Shown here piece after piece: positions 63,606 through 64,000 of a stretch of 64,000 bases of DNA. Made by a program: the position numbers and the translations under genes. Under the pieces are notes generated by a model. The model did not search any database. It had not been told where the DNA came from and saw nothing but the letters and a program-made list of their open reading frames with translations. Source of the DNA: Arminella tubonensis (lineage in GTDB: Bacteria > Pseudomonadota > Alphaproteobacteria > Rhizobiales > Rhizobiaceae); contig NZ_PCDP01000035.1 in assembly GCF_003240585.1 (NCBI RefSeq), positions 124,001 through 188,000 of the forward strand, in the 5' to 3' direction. The stretch's first letter is position 1; the number at the start of each line of letters is the position of its first letter.

Positions 63606-64000
63606 ATGAGAGTAAAGATCGTCCTTCTTGCCATCCTGGCTGCCATCTCACGCGTGGCATCGGCCCGCGCAGGCGACCCCGGACAGGAGGTGCTGCGGGA
63701 CGGCTTCGACGGGAAGGACTTTTCGCCCGCCGGCCGTCTCTACTATCGCGAAAATTTCGAACAGAGCGCCGGCAGCTACGAGTTCCAGTCGGACGTGACC
63801 CGCAATGGCGGCGGGGCGCTGAAGCTCAGCGTCAAACCGCTATGCCCGGCCGCAAAGGAGAACTGCAGCGAGCGAGCCGAGGTCTGGGAGCGCACGAAAC
63901 ATCGTGTCCCTTACACGCAGGGCGTCTGGTACGGCTTTGCAGTCAAATTCGACGACCCCATTCCCTCGGGTGACCACCGCTATCTCATCGCCCAGTGGAA
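63606..64000 (+). CDS. Secreted polysaccharide-lyase-like protein (cut by window edge)
   Basis: The first 131 codons of an exported protein. The signal peptide is VKIVLLAILAAISRVASARA; the mature start has DGFDGKDFSPAGRLYYRENFEQSAGSYEFQSDVTRNGGGALKLSVKPLC and CSERAEVWER, and the strand WYGFAVKFDDPIPSGDHRYLIAQW, a jelly-roll pattern of heparin-lyase-I-like and glucuronan/alginate lyase families. GGAGA precedes the ATG. The substrate cannot be told from this fragment. Confidence 0.7.
   Translation, partial: MRVKIVLLAILAAISRVASARAGDPGQEVLRDGFDGKDFSPAGRLYYRENFEQSAGSYEFQSDVTRNGGGALKLSVKPLCPAAKENCSERAEVWERTKHRVPYTQGVWYGFAVKFDDPIPSGDHRYLIAQW

Overview
The window looks like the chromosome of a Rhizobium-type alphaproteobacterium (Rhizobiaceae). 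The evidence is GC-rich coding sequence, a dcw cluster preceded by RNase P RNA, betaine-lipid genes btaAB, a type-2 lumazine synthase behind an FMN riboswitch, a SahR-type methionine regulator, many sugar and amine ABC transporters, and short GC-rich palindromes scattered between genes. No phage, insertion sequence, CRISPR array, tRNA or rRNA was found.

Layout. 1-2411 (minus): start of the division and cell-wall cluster, mraZ-rsmH-ftsL-ftsI (ftsI runs off the left edge). Its promoter carries four evenly spaced MraZ-type boxes. 2836-3252: RNase P RNA (minus). 3308-7014 (minus): FAD amine oxidase, lytic transglycosylase, AmpD-like amidase, TerB/DnaJ protein. 7498-17576 (mostly plus): PPi-phosphofructokinase, LysE exporter, lipoprotein transglycosylase, serine hydrolase (minus), btaA-btaB, GH25 lysozyme, MltB-type transglycosylase, EamA exporter. 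17809-17886: an unannotated 25-residue membrane peptide gene with its own terminator. 17994-19926 (minus): sahR-metF. 20066-22584 (minus): ettA, RNase T2. 22749-27552 (plus): hydrolase, EamA exporter, CoA-transferase and TPP enzyme. 27763-31945: RidA, a small phosphatase-like protein, aldose epimerase, L,D-transpeptidase and an orphan ParA.

32170-44043 is a catabolic island. A minus-strand operon (N-formylglutamate-amidohydrolase-like enzyme, amino-acid permease, glutamine-synthetase-like ligase, aldehyde dehydrogenase, iron alcohol dehydrogenase) diverges from an RpiR regulator, which is followed by a four-gene ABC importer. Together these could import an amine or amino alcohol, glutamylate it, oxidise it through alcohol and aldehyde to acid, and release glutamate. 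44134-44855: FMN riboswitch and ribH. 45198-49171: MHS transporter, DUF1127 protein, LysR regulator, PhnF-like regulator and methyltransferase.

49311-56865 is a divergent sugar locus: ABC importer plus Gfo/Idh/MocA dehydrogenase on the minus strand, BadF-type sugar kinase plus GntR regulator on the plus strand, with an identical 14-base element in inverted copies between them. 56931-57512: ParDE toxin-antitoxin pair. 57626-61402: metH (minus), preceded by a perfect 20-base palindrome that recurs imperfectly before sahR, tying the two loci into one methionine-cycle regulon. 61582-64000: AGE-family epimerase, a UPF0303 protein and a truncated secreted polysaccharide-lyase-like gene.
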